9,136 bases of DNA, taken from positions 1 to 9,136 of the forward strand of contig CAIVEA010000039.1 in NCBI GenBank assembly GCA_903904765.1, in the 5' to 3' direction. The notes beneath the pieces were generated by a model. That model was not told where the DNA came from, ran no database searches, and saw nothing but the letters and a program-made list of their open reading frames with translations. Below are positions 1-6,497 of the stretch, piece by piece. A program made the translations under genes and the position numbers. Origin of the DNA: an uncultured Chloroflexota bacterium (lineage in GTDB: Bacteria; Chloroflexota; Anaerolineae; Aggregatilineales; Phototrophicaceae). Each line of letters opens with the position of its first letter. The first letter of the stretch is position 1.

Positions 1-7
1 TGCAGGC

Positions 8-1606
8 TTATTCTTTCGGGCTTTGAACGTGGTGCGGCAGCAGTACCAGCACCAGCACCACCGCGCAGAACATGACAATCGCGCCGATGAGCATGGCGTG
101 AGTCATGCCTTCCACGAAGGCGGCGCGGGCGGTTGTCCGCACGTTCTCCGCCAACGTTTTCGCCATCGGGTTCGCGCTCACGCGGTCAGCGATCATCATC
201 GCGCCCTGAATGCCGCGCTGGATTCCTAGGAGCGCCTGTTCGCGCTGCGCGTCGGAAATCAGCGCCGCCGGAATAGTTTCCAGCATCTTCTGCACATCCA
301 CCAGCAGCGGGGCGATGCGGTCAAGATAAATGCCGTTCAGGACGGTTCCCAGCACGGCGATGCCCAGCGCCCCCCCTAGCTGGCGGGTGGTGTCGTTCAT
401 GGCCGAGCCAACGCCAGCCTTTTCCAGCGGCACCGAACCCATAACCGAGTTGGTGGCGGGACTGAGCGCCGTGCCAATCCCCAAGCCGATCAGCAGTTCA
501 CCGACCACTACTACCGAGTAGGGCGAGTCGACCTGATAGGTGCTGGCGGCCACCAGCAGCGCCAGCCCCGCCAGCGCCGCACCCAGCGCCACCGTGTATT
601 TCGTCCCCAACCTCTGCGAAACCCGTGCCGACATGCCCGCCGCCGTCATCATCGCCAGCGCCATCGGCAAAATACGCAGCCCGGTATCCAGCGGCGCGTA
701 GCCGAGGACGGACTGAAGGTATTGCGACAGGAAGAAAATCGCCCCCATCAGGCTGAACGAGATCAGGATTAGCGCCAGATTCGCACCTGTGAATGAGGGG
801 TTGCGGAACAGGTCTAGCGGCAGCATGGCGTGGGTGCTGCGGTTTTCCCACCACGCGAAGGCCGCGAGGAACACCGCCGCTGCCGCGAAGGCGATCAGTA
901 CCTTCGTATCCGTCCAACTGGACATGCCCGCTTCCACGATGGCATAGACCAGCGCGAACAGGCCGATGACCGACAGGATCACGCCGGGGATGTCCACTCT
1001 GGGCGCGGCGGGGTCTTTCGATTCGGCGATCAGGAAATAGCCGCCGACCAACGCCACGACGATGATGGGCAGGTTGACGTAAAAGACCGCGCTCCATTCG
1101 TAGTTCTCGATCAGCCAGCCGCCGATGACCGGCCCCAGCCCCACGCCCAAGCCGAACACCGCTGCCCATAGCGCAATCGCCTGCGGGCGCTCTTTAGCGG
1201 GGAAGGTGGAGCTAATCAGCGAGAGCGTGGCGGGCAGAATGGTCGCGCCCGCCAAGCCGAGGAAAGCACGGGAGAGCAGCAGCGTGGTGGTGCTGGTGGA
1301 AAGCGCCGCCGCCAGCGAACCAATGCCGAATAGGACGAGGCCAAGCTGGAGGGCGCGTTTGCGACCATAGCGATCACCGAGTGTCCCCATCGTCAGCAGC
1401 AGCGCCGCGAACACGAGGATGTAGGAGTCCACCACCCACTGTAAATCCGACATGCTGGCCTGCAACGCACCGGCAATCGAGGGCAGCGCCACGTTGAGGA
1501 TGGTGTTATCCAGCGACACCACCAGCAGCGAAATGCAAATGAAGAGGAAGCCTAGCCAACGCTTCTTGTAGGCGAGGCTTTCCGGCGAGAGGCTGATATC
1601 GTTCAT
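8..1606 (-). CDS. DHA2-family (EmrB/QacA-like) MFS drug efflux transporter, 14 TM
   Basis: A 532-residue integral inner-membrane protein expected to export drugs or other toxic compounds by proton antiport. Visible family signatures, in order: motif D1 in TM1 (LDNTILNVALP, residues 32-42, with the membrane-embedded Asp33); motif A in the TM2-3 loop (GTLGDRYGRKR, 74-84); motif B with Arg113 (LLLSRAFLGLAG); and the antiporter motif C (GLGVGLGPVIGG, 152-163). The hydrophobic pattern and the length of just over 500 residues fit the 14-TM DHA2 group rather than 12-TM DHA1. The start is well supported: AAGGAG lies 5 bases before the ATG. The gene follows a tetR gene on the same strand after a 65-base gap that contains a palindromic site also found before tetR, so it is probably repressed by that regulator. 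The substrate cannot be told from sequence. The reading frame is intact. Confidence 0.93.
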   Translation of the reverse strand: MNDISLSPESLAYKKRWLGFLFICISLLVVSLDNTILNVALPSIAGALQASMSDLQWVVDSYILVFAALLLTMGTLGDRYGRKRALQLGLVLFGIGSLAAALSTSTTTLLLSRAFLGLAGATILPATLSLISSTFPAKERPQAIALWAAVFGLGVGLGPVIGGWLIENYEWSAVFYVNLPIIVVALVGGYFLIAESKDPAAPRVDIPGVILSVIGLFALVYAIVEAGMSSWTDTKVLIAFAAAAVFLAAFAWWENRSTHAMLPLDLFRNPSFTGANLALILISFSLMGAIFFLSQYLQSVLGYAPLDTGLRILPMALAMMTAAGMSARVSQRLGTKYTVALGAALAGLALLVAASTYQVDSPYSVVVVGELLIGLGIGTALSPATNSVMGSVPLEKAGVGSAMNDTTRQLGGALGIAVLGTVLNGIYLDRIAPLLVDVQKMLETIPAALISDAQREQALLGIQRGIQGAMMIADRVSANPMAKTLAENVRTTARAAFVEGMTHAMLIGAIVMFCAVVLVLVLLPHHVQSPKE

Positions 1607-1643
1607 GAATTCTCCTTAAAATGGGCGAATAGCGAGAGCTGAG

Positions 1644-1657
1644 TGAACACTCGTTAA
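1644..1657. promoter_or_regulatory. Probable TetR operator in front of the MFS gene
   Basis: Near-perfect inverted repeat TGAAC-ACTC-GTTAA, one mismatch between arms, lying 38-51 bases upstream of the MFS start codon. Sixteen bases here (AACACTCGTTAAGTGA, 1646-1661) recur exactly, on the opposite strand, in front of tetR (2254-2269). A second, weaker copy (TGAAT-GAGC-GTTTT, 1659-1672) abuts it with a 15-base period and overlaps the tetR stop codon. Sharing of the site between the two genes is seen directly. Binding by the adjacent TetR protein is inferred. No convincing -35/-10 pair for the MFS gene was found around it. Confidence 0.7.
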
Positions 1658-1671
1658 GTGAATGAGCGTTT

Positions 1672-2247
1672 TTAGGGGGGGGCTAACGACAGGGCGCGGG
1701 ACAGCAACGTGCCCAGATGAACTTGTTGCCCGTAGGGCGTGGATTTCACGTTGAACGAGTAAAACATCTGGATGTAGCCGATGCTGATGCAGATGATGAT
1801 CCACACAGTCTGCTGCGCCTCCGCGCGATCCGGCACATAGCGTTGAATCATCTCGACGAAATGGCTAAAGACCATGCTTTGCTTCTCATAGAAGAAAGCA
1901 CGTTCTTCCTCGCCAAAGTTCGGGAATTCCGAAACCGCCCAGCGCAGCACTTCCGCCTGATCGGACATTACCTCTTGCAACAGGCGGCTGTACTGCGCCA
2001 CCAGTGCCTCCAATGAAGCGGCCTCGCGGCATTCCACGATGACGTTGAACAACATGGGGACGAGCACTTCGACCACTTCTTTGAGGATGGCGCGTTTGCC
2101 GTTTTTGAAGTGGTAATATAGCGCAGCTTCGGTGCAGCCCACACCCGCCGCAATATCGCGCACGGAGGTGGCCTCGTAACCGTTTTTGATGAAAAGCTGG
2201 CTGGCGACGCGGATAATTTCGCCGCGCCGATTGATCTTGTCAGTCAT
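1672..2247 (-). CDS. TetR/AcrR-family transcriptional repressor
   Basis: A 191-residue protein of normal TetR-family length. The N-terminal helix-turn-helix domain spans about residues 8-57, with the typical pattern RRGEIIRVASQLFIKNGY, then TSVRDIAAGVGCTEAALYYHFKNG, where YYHF ends the recognition helix. The remainder is a helical ligand-binding and dimerisation domain with no recognisable ligand signature, as usual for the family. It most likely represses both itself and the adjacent MFS exporter, being released by a drug-like ligand. The shared palindromes before both genes support this. The Shine-Dalgarno is weak (AAGTGAG 5 bases before the ATG) and abuts the operator. The 3' end of the gene contains an eight-G run on the plus strand (1675-1682), giving Pro-Pro just before the stop. 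Confidence 0.92.
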   Translation of the reverse strand: MTDKINRRGEIIRVASQLFIKNGYEATSVRDIAAGVGCTEAALYYHFKNGKRAILKEVVEVLVPMLFNVIVECREAASLEALVAQYSRLLQEVMSDQAEVLRWAVSEFPNFGEEERAFFYEKQSMVFSHFVEMIQRYVPDRAEAQQTVWIIICISIGYIQMFYSFNVKSTPYGQQVHLGTLLSRALSLAPP

Positions 2248-2257
2248 GTGATCTCAC

Positions 2258-2271
2258 TTAACGAGTGTTAA
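2258..2271. promoter_or_regulatory. Probable autoregulatory TetR operator
   Basis: Perfect inverted repeat TTAAC-GAGT-GTTAA (5-base arms, 4-base spacer). It sits between the predicted -10 element of tetR and its start codon, starting a few bases downstream of the expected transcription start. A 16-base core is shared with the site before the MFS gene. The position suits repression by blocking RNA polymerase, and the palindrome form (AAC-N4-GTT) is common among TetR-family operators. A further 8-base palindrome ACTATAGT (2271-2278) adjoins it. Confidence 0.75.
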
Positions 2272-2279
2272 CTATAGTG

Positions 2280-2308
2280 ACTTTACACCCGTTTTTGTGC
2301 TGCGTCAA
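2280..2308 (-). promoter_or_regulatory. sigma70-type promoter for tetR
   Basis: On the minus strand: TTGACG (-35, 2303-2308), a 17-base spacer, and TAAAGT (-10, 2280-2285). The matches to the TTGACA/TATAAT consensus are 5/6 and 4/6. Expected transcription begins near 2273, immediately before the operator palindrome, which gives a 5' leader of about 25 bases. Confidence 0.6.
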
Positions 2309-2342
2309 GAGATTCGGGGGCGTGCATGAGTTTGACTGGACA

Positions 2343-2358
2343 TCACGTGTATACGTGA
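2343..2358. repeat. 16-bp perfect palindrome TCACGT-GTAT-ACGTGA
   Basis: Six-base perfect arms around a GTAT spacer. The site lies between the end of the Gfo/Idh/MocA gene and the tetR promoter, about 35 bases upstream of the -35 element. Its size and symmetry suit a dimeric regulator site, but it does not match the TTAAC/GTTAA operator, so a different protein would be involved. Function is unknown. Confidence 0.45.
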
Positions 2359-2368
2359 AAATCACTCG

Positions 2369-2396
2369 CCCCTTGCCCCGGACACGAGGCAAGGGG
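2369..2396. repeat. C/G-rich inverted repeat (hairpin) downstream of the dehydrogenase gene
   Basis: Perfect 9-base arms CCCCTTGCC (2369-2377) and GGCAAGGGG (2388-2396) with a 10-base loop. It lies 20 bases beyond the stop of the minus-strand dehydrogenase, where a terminator would be expected. After the stem, however, the minus strand reads CGAGTGATTTTC, with no immediate U-tract, so it is at best a weak terminator. It may instead belong to the same dispersed class of C-rich repeats seen at 3665-3701 and 6561-6582. Confidence 0.5.
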
Positions 2397-2415
2397 AAAA
2401 GATCATCAGGCGAGG

Positions 2416-3609
2416 TTAGTATTGCACGTCCACGCTGCGCCCGCTGCGGGCAGAGGCCAGAATTGCATCGCAGATGACCGCATTGCGGTAGCCATCCACG
2501 AACGATGCGCCGTAAGGTTCGACGTTCCATTTGCCGAGGATTGCGCCGAAGAAGTGGTGGAACTCGTGTACGAAGGTGTGTTCCCATCCGATGATGTGTC
2601 CATGCGGCCACCAGTTTTCCCAGTAAGGGTGGTAGCTTTCGGTGACAAGGACGTTGTGGAATCCGCGTGTTTCCTTCGGCGAGTCATCCGCCCAAAACAC
2701 ATCGAGTTCGTTCATGCGCTCCAGATTGAAGCGAATCGTGCCGCGTTCGGCGTTGATTTCGATGCTATTGTAGTTCTTGCGCCCGTGACAGAAGCGCGAT
2801 GCTTCAATCGTGCCAATCGCGCCGTTCTGGAACTCTAGGAGCGAGATGAAGGCATCGTCCACATCCACCTTGCCCTTGCCGCTGCCATCCGGCAGGGGGC
2901 GCTCCTCCACGAAGGTCTTGGTCATCGCCATAATGCGCGACGGCTCCCCGACGAGGAAACGCGCCAGATCAATCACATGCGCCCCCAGATCGCCCAATGC
3001 GCCGCTGCCGGCTTGACTGGCATCCAAACGCCAGATTTTGGGGAAGTTGGGGTCAATAATCCATTCCTGCAAGTACACGGCGCGGAAGTGGAAGATGCGC
3101 CCCAGCGCACCGGATTCGATCAACTTGCGTGCCTGCACGATGGCCGGCACAAAGCGGTAGTTGAAGGCCACCATGTGCTTCACGCCGGCTTTTTCCACCG
3201 CATCCAGCATGGACTTAGCTTCGGCAGCCGTTCGCGCCAGCGGTTTCTCGCAGAACACATGCTTGCCCGCTGCCGCCGCCGCGATGCTCGGTTCGGCATG
3301 GGCATCGTTCGGACCGCCGTTGTCGAACACCTGCACGGCGGGGTCAGCGATCATGTCGCGCCAGTCGGAATAGGTCTTTTCGTAGCCGTAGCGTTTGGCA
3401 GCCTCGGCAGTGGCGGCGGTGTTGCGTCCACAAATTGCGGCGAGGCGCGGCACAGCCAGCGGCGGGTACATCATATAGGGCAGTTTCTTGAAGGCGTTGG
3501 AATGTGCTTTGCCCATGAAGGCATAGCCCAGCATCCCGATTCCGATTTCGGGGGCGTTGCCTTCCGCTCGCGCCCCGGCCATTGTGGTAAATCCGACATC
3601 TTCAGGCAT
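2416..3609 (-). CDS. Gfo/Idh/MocA-family NAD(P)-dependent dehydrogenase
   Basis: A 397-residue cytoplasmic oxidoreductase that would oxidise or reduce a sugar, polyol or derived hydroxyl group using NAD(P). The N-terminal Rossmann domain begins around residue 21 (IGIGMLGYAFMGKAHSNAF). The family signature CEKPLA has its catalytic Lys at residue 122 and is followed by an AFNYRF segment. The C-terminal domain holds GALGDLGAHVIDLARFL with the conserved Asp and His. The GYAFMGKAH form resembles proteins often annotated as ThuB or inositol-dehydrogenase-like, but the substrate is not predictable. An upstream in-frame start at 3627 is possible. I chose 3609 because AAGGAG stands 5 bases before that ATG. 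About 20 residues precede the Rossmann strand, a slightly long N-terminus. It is last in the presumed sugar gene group, after a repeat-filled 176-base gap. Confidence 0.92.
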   Translation of the reverse strand: MPEDVGFTTMAGARAEGNAPEIGIGMLGYAFMGKAHSNAFKKLPYMMYPPLAVPRLAAICGRNTAATAEAAKRYGYEKTYSDWRDMIADPAVQVFDNGGPNDAHAEPSIAAAAAGKHVFCEKPLARTAAEAKSMLDAVEKAGVKHMVAFNYRFVPAIVQARKLIESGALGRIFHFRAVYLQEWIIDPNFPKIWRLDASQAGSGALGDLGAHVIDLARFLVGEPSRIMAMTKTFVEERPLPDGSGKGKVDVDDAFISLLEFQNGAIGTIEASRFCHGRKNYNSIEINAERGTIRFNLERMNELDVFWADDSPKETRGFHNVLVTESYHPYWENWWPHGHIIGWEHTFVHEFHHFFGAILGKWNVEPYGASFVDGYRNAVICDAILASARSGRSVDVQY

Positions 3610-3664
3610 GATTGCTCCTTTTAACACAGAAATAATTCGTGAGTTCCTGAACCCTCATCCACAA

Positions 3665-3701
3665 CCCCTCTCCAAAATGTCCCTGCGGGACAGGGGAGGG
3701 G
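3665..3701. repeat. Composite hairpin repeat, CCCCTC...GAGGGG with inner TGTCCC/GGGACA
   Basis: An inner stem TGTCCC (3678-3683) / GGGACA (3687-3692) with a 3-base loop sits inside outer arms CCCCTC (3665-3670) / GAGGGG (3696-3701). The preceding bases (ACCCTCATCC, from about 3652) extend the C-rich character. It resembles dispersed intergenic palindromic repeats. It is non-coding and lies in the leader region of the Gfo/Idh/MocA gene. Confidence 0.55.
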
Positions 3702-3717
3702 GCAAAACGGTGTATTT

Positions 3718-3765
3718 TGTAGGGACACTGGAAGGGTGTCCGCCAATCCCGGACATGTCCCTACA
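3718..3765. repeat. Nested palindromic repeat (REP/MITE-like)
   Basis: Outer arms TGTAGGGACA (3718-3727) and TGTCCCTACA (3756-3765) are a perfect 10-base inverted repeat. Inside lies a second perfect stem, TGTCCG (3737-3742) / CGGACA (3750-3755). The inner right arm directly abuts the outer right arm, and nine bases bulge on the left. The element ends 20 bases beyond the SDR gene stop. No T-tract follows on the minus strand strongly enough to call it a terminator. It looks like a small mobile or REP-type intergenic element. Confidence 0.6.
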
Positions 3766-3785
3766 ACCGATTCAAATCGTCTACC

Positions 3786-4658
3786 TCAAATCGTGTCGGT
3801 GAAATACGACTGCCAGTTGTAAGACGCGGTGAATCCCAGCAACCGCGCCGCCTTGTGCGTATCCAGCAGCGAACGATCCCCCTTCAGGCTGTCGCGGATT
3901 TCGGTATCCGGGAAGTTGGCGTGGACTAGCGCGGCGCTGTCAGTTTTCATGCACGAATTGGCTGCGCTGATGAAACAGGCTTCATGCCCGTGCAGCGTCT
4001 TGCCCGCCGCTTCCAGCGCCAGACGGCAGGCGCGGGCTGCGTCGCGGGTGTCCACATAGCTCCACAGGTTGCTCGCGCCATCCTCCGGCTTATCCCAGAA
4101 GGGGACGATCTGCGCTTTGAACGATTCTGGTGTGTGTATCCACGGGAAGCGCAGGCTGACCACCGTCATCTTACCAGCAGTGCGGCGCACGGTGGCGGCG
4201 GCGATTTCTTCCCCGAAGTATTTGGAGATTCCATAAGCATCCTGCGGCAAGCGCGGGTGTGCTTCGTCAATCGGCACATACTTGGGCGCTAAAGGGGCGC
4301 TGTAGAACGGGAAGCCCAGCACCGACACGCTGGAAGCGTACACCACGCGGTTGATTCCCAGCGTGACCGCCGCCTCGAACACGTTGAAGGCTGTCATCAT
4401 GTTCACGCGGAACACCTGCTCCGGCGTGTCGTAGGTGGGGCGGGGGATGGCCGCCAGATGCACGATGGCCTCCGCACCCGTCAGCACCCCGTAACACTGT
4501 CCGAGATCGGTCAGGTCTATCAATTTGTAGGTGCAAATTGGCTGCGGGGGCGCAACGCGGTCTACGCTCAACACATCGTACCCGTGCGCCACCAGTTCGC
4601 GCACCACCGCGCTTCCTGCCAGTCCGCTGCCGCCTGTCACCACAATTCGTTGTCCCAT
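3786..4658 (-). CDS. Extended SDR NAD-dependent epimerase/dehydratase-family oxidoreductase
   Basis: A 290-residue cytoplasmic Rossmann-fold enzyme acting on a sugar or nucleotide-sugar type substrate. The N-terminal cofactor motif TGGSGLAG (residues 8-15) is the GxxGxxG type. The acidic residue after strand 2 (SVDRV, Asp33) favours NAD over NADP. HLAAIPRP follows at about 67, then the catalytic group: Ser in YASSVSV (108-113) and the YGISK motif with Tyr142 and Lys146. The length is near that of short extended SDRs such as uronate dehydrogenases, but no substrate-defining motif was recognised. The frame stays open upstream to an ATG at 4940, but that stretch overlaps the kinase gene. The true start at 4658 is preceded by GAGGAAGGA and begins exactly at the canonical SDR strand. 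It follows the PfkB gene by 38 bases and is probably co-transcribed with it. Confidence 0.9.
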   Translation of the reverse strand: MGQRIVVTGGSGLAGSAVVRELVAHGYDVLSVDRVAPPQPICTYKLIDLTDLGQCYGVLTGAEAIVHLAAIPRPTYDTPEQVFRVNMMTAFNVFEAAVTLGINRVVYASSVSVLGFPFYSAPLAPKYVPIDEAHPRLPQDAYGISKYFGEEIAAATVRRTAGKMTVVSLRFPWIHTPESFKAQIVPFWDKPEDGASNLWSYVDTRDAARACRLALEAAGKTLHGHEACFISAANSCMKTDSAALVHANFPDTEIRDSLKGDRSLLDTHKAARLLGFTASYNWQSYFTDTI

Positions 4659-4696
4659 ACGGATATTCCTTCCTCGAACCTCGATGTGTGCTGCGA

Positions 4697-5617
4697 TTAG
4701 AGTTCCTTTGCGGAGGCGATGGTGCGCTCCAGCAGCGCCTGCGCCCGCGCCCGCAGCGGTTCGCTGATGGCCGGAATGCCCGGTATCTCCAGCAATAGCC
4801 GCGCCGCAATCCCGCCGTAACTGCCCGCGATACGCGCATTGCCGCTTTGCTGCCAGCCTACGAACAACCCGCCGCCGAACGCATTCCCCGCGCCCGTCGG
4901 GTCTACCACTTCGTCCACCGGGACGGGCGGCAGATGCCACAGCTTATCTTCGGCCTGCGACCACAAGTACGCGCCGTGCGCCCCGTGCCGGATGGCGACC
5001 AGCTTCGTGCCCAGTTTCGTCCAGAAGCGCAGTACTTCACGCGGGTCTTTGCTCCCCGCGATCCCACTGGCGGACGGCCAATCCGGTGTGACCACATCCA
5101 CCTGCGGCAGCAGATTCAGAATGTCCTGCCGGTTCGTCCACTGTTTGTAATCAATGATCGGTTCGAGCGAGAACAGGCAGCCCGTCGCGGCCTTCATCTC
5201 CAGCGCCGAACCGACCATTGCGGTATCCGCCCATTCAGTGATGAGATGGATGGCCTTCGCCGTCCGGTACGAGTCCGGCACGGGGATGGGCGTTCGCATC
5301 ATCGTCAGCCATGCGTCCGGGTCACGGATACCTTCCGCGATCAGGTACTCGTCCGCATCGTATTCGAGGAAGGTGTGCGGCGTGGGCAGATGCGCCATGC
5401 GCGTCCACCCCGCCAGATCAGCCCCCATCGCCTCCAGTTCCGTCACGAAGCGCGGCTCGATGTCCAGTCCCGAACGGCTGAGGAAACCGAGGCTGTTCGA
5501 CCAAACCAGCGCCCCGAACAGTGCTTGCGGGCCACCGCCGCCGAGGAATACCCGTTCGTGCGACACATGCAGGATGTGGTCAATGTGAATCTTGCCGTAG
5601 ATGAGATAGTCAGGCAT
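4697..5617 (-). CDS. PfkB-fold carbohydrate-kinase-like protein with altered active site (MAK32-like)
   Basis: A 306-residue cytoplasmic protein of ribokinase/PfkB length and fold. The N-terminal Gly-rich substrate region is LGGGGPQALFGA (25-36). The C-terminal PfkB signature is VVDPTGAGNAFGGGLFVGW (237-255). Two key positions differ from standard sugar kinases. The catalytic base, the Asp of GAGD, is Asn245. The NxxE motif that helps bind Mg-ATP is replaced by PDWPS (178-182). From family knowledge, a DPTGAGNAF form is characteristic of MAK32-like PfkB relatives, whose activity is unclear, so this may not be a classical kinase. The start ATG has only a weak GCGGAAA Shine-Dalgarno. It lies 54 bases after the BtpA-like gene and 38 before the SDR gene, suggesting one operon. 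Alternatives are a true kinase with a different catalytic base or a non-catalytic sugar-binding protein. Confidence 0.85.
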   Translation of the reverse strand: MPDYLIYGKIHIDHILHVSHERVFLGGGGPQALFGALVWSNSLGFLSRSGLDIEPRFVTELEAMGADLAGWTRMAHLPTPHTFLEYDADEYLIAEGIRDPDAWLTMMRTPIPVPDSYRTAKAIHLITEWADTAMVGSALEMKAATGCLFSLEPIIDYKQWTNRQDILNLLPQVDVVTPDWPSASGIAGSKDPREVLRFWTKLGTKLVAIRHGAHGAYLWSQAEDKLWHLPPVPVDEVVDPTGAGNAFGGGLFVGWQQSGNARIAGSYGGIAARLLLEIPGIPAISEPLRARAQALLERTIASAKEL

Positions 5618-5671
5618 GGTTTTTCCGCTTCGCTGAAGGTTGCACAGGGTTACATAGGATTATTTGATGAG

Positions 5672-6472
5672 TTACAGCTTGGCGACGATTTCAGCATATT
5701 CACGAACGCGCTGCTCGTCAATGCGGCCTGCCCACCCGCCTTTTTCGAGGCACGTTCCCACGAACCCGCCATCGGCAGCGCCCATCATGGTCGCGGCGTT
5801 GGCATGGTTGGTGTAGCCCGCCAGCAGAATCGGCAGCCCCGGCTGCGCTTTGCGAATTTGGGCGATCATCTCCAGCATCTTGCTCTCGTCTTTGTCGCCA
5901 ATCGCCACCGCCGACGCGCCCACATATTTGGCATCCCACGCGATTTCGCCAATCGGCTTGCCGCCCGGCCAGTGAAAGTGCATGGACTCGATATCGGCAA
6001 TCACGCCGATGTCCTCCGCGCCGATGTAGCGGCGGTAGGCCATCACATCATGAGCGCTGCTGTCCACAATGCCGTGCATGGAGACCGTCGCGCCCACCAG
6101 CGCCCCCACGCGCACGAACGAGCCGCCGCACACCTTCGCTACGCCGATGGAGGCTTTGACGGCGTTCCGCATGATCTGCACGCCGACGAGAAAATCCGGG
6201 CTGGTGGCCTTACGGATTTCGCGCACGATGTTGGCGACACCCGCCACCCGCGCCGGATCAGCTTCATCTTTGGTGGTGTACACGCGGTCAACCGTCTGAA
6301 TCAGGCAGCCGGACGCTCCACCACGATCCAGCGCCACCGCATCCTCGACGGCAGCGGCCAGTGTGGTTTCATACGTGCCTTCCTGATAGAAGGGTGTCCC
6401 CGGCATGATGCCCAGATGCAGCATGCCGATGAACAGCTTTTTCTTGCCCACAACATCTTTGAAGATCGTCAT
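5672..6472 (-). CDS. BtpA/SgcQ-family TIM-barrel protein
   Basis: A 266-residue protein matching the BtpA/SgcQ family along its whole length. Visible blocks: strand 1 FIGMLHLGIMPGTPFY (14-29); a helix AAAVEDAVALDRGGASGCLIQT (39-60); VGVQIMRNAVKASIGVA (97-112), the usual VGVNVLRND-A-A block; FVRVGALVGATVSMHGIVDS (119-138); the strand GVIADI (156-161); and the phosphate-type end ILLAGYTNHANAATMMGAADGGFVGTCLEKGG (215-246). The family is a (beta/alpha)8 barrel. SgcQ lies in a sugar-utilisation cluster in E. coli, and BtpA was linked to photosystem I biogenesis in cyanobacteria, but the reaction is not established. The start at 6472 is preferred over 6478 because GAGGG is then 8 bases away. It heads the BtpA-PfkB-SDR run. 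Confidence 0.88.
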   Translation of the reverse strand: MTIFKDVVGKKKLFIGMLHLGIMPGTPFYQEGTYETTLAAAVEDAVALDRGGASGCLIQTVDRVYTTKDEADPARVAGVANIVREIRKATSPDFLVGVQIMRNAVKASIGVAKVCGGSFVRVGALVGATVSMHGIVDSSAHDVMAYRRYIGAEDIGVIADIESMHFHWPGGKPIGEIAWDAKYVGASAVAIGDKDESKMLEMIAQIRKAQPGLPILLAGYTNHANAATMMGAADGGFVGTCLEKGGWAGRIDEQRVREYAEIVAKL

Positions 6473-6497
6473 ACACATTTCCCTCAAGCAAATGCAC

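Noticed and set aside
498..1169. Minus-strand 223-codon open frame inside the MFS gene
   Set aside because: It is a frame-shifted reading of the MFS gene, whose own frame carries all the transporter motifs. The composition is Gly/Arg/Ala-rich and without structure.
2369..2396. Intrinsic terminator for the dehydrogenase gene
   Set aside because: The stem is good but no U-tract follows directly on the minus strand, so I list it as an inverted repeat only.
2258..2415. Small plus- and minus-strand open frames between tetR and the dehydrogenase gene
   Set aside because: The gap contains the promoter, operator, a palindrome and a hairpin. The open frames extend into flanking genes and have no ribosome site or homology pattern.
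4659..4940. N-terminal extension of the SDR gene to an ATG at 4940
   Set aside because: The extension overlaps the PfkB coding sequence, has an Arg/Gly-rich non-homologous composition, and the internal ATG at 4658 has a good Shine-Dalgarno and starts at the canonical SDR strand.
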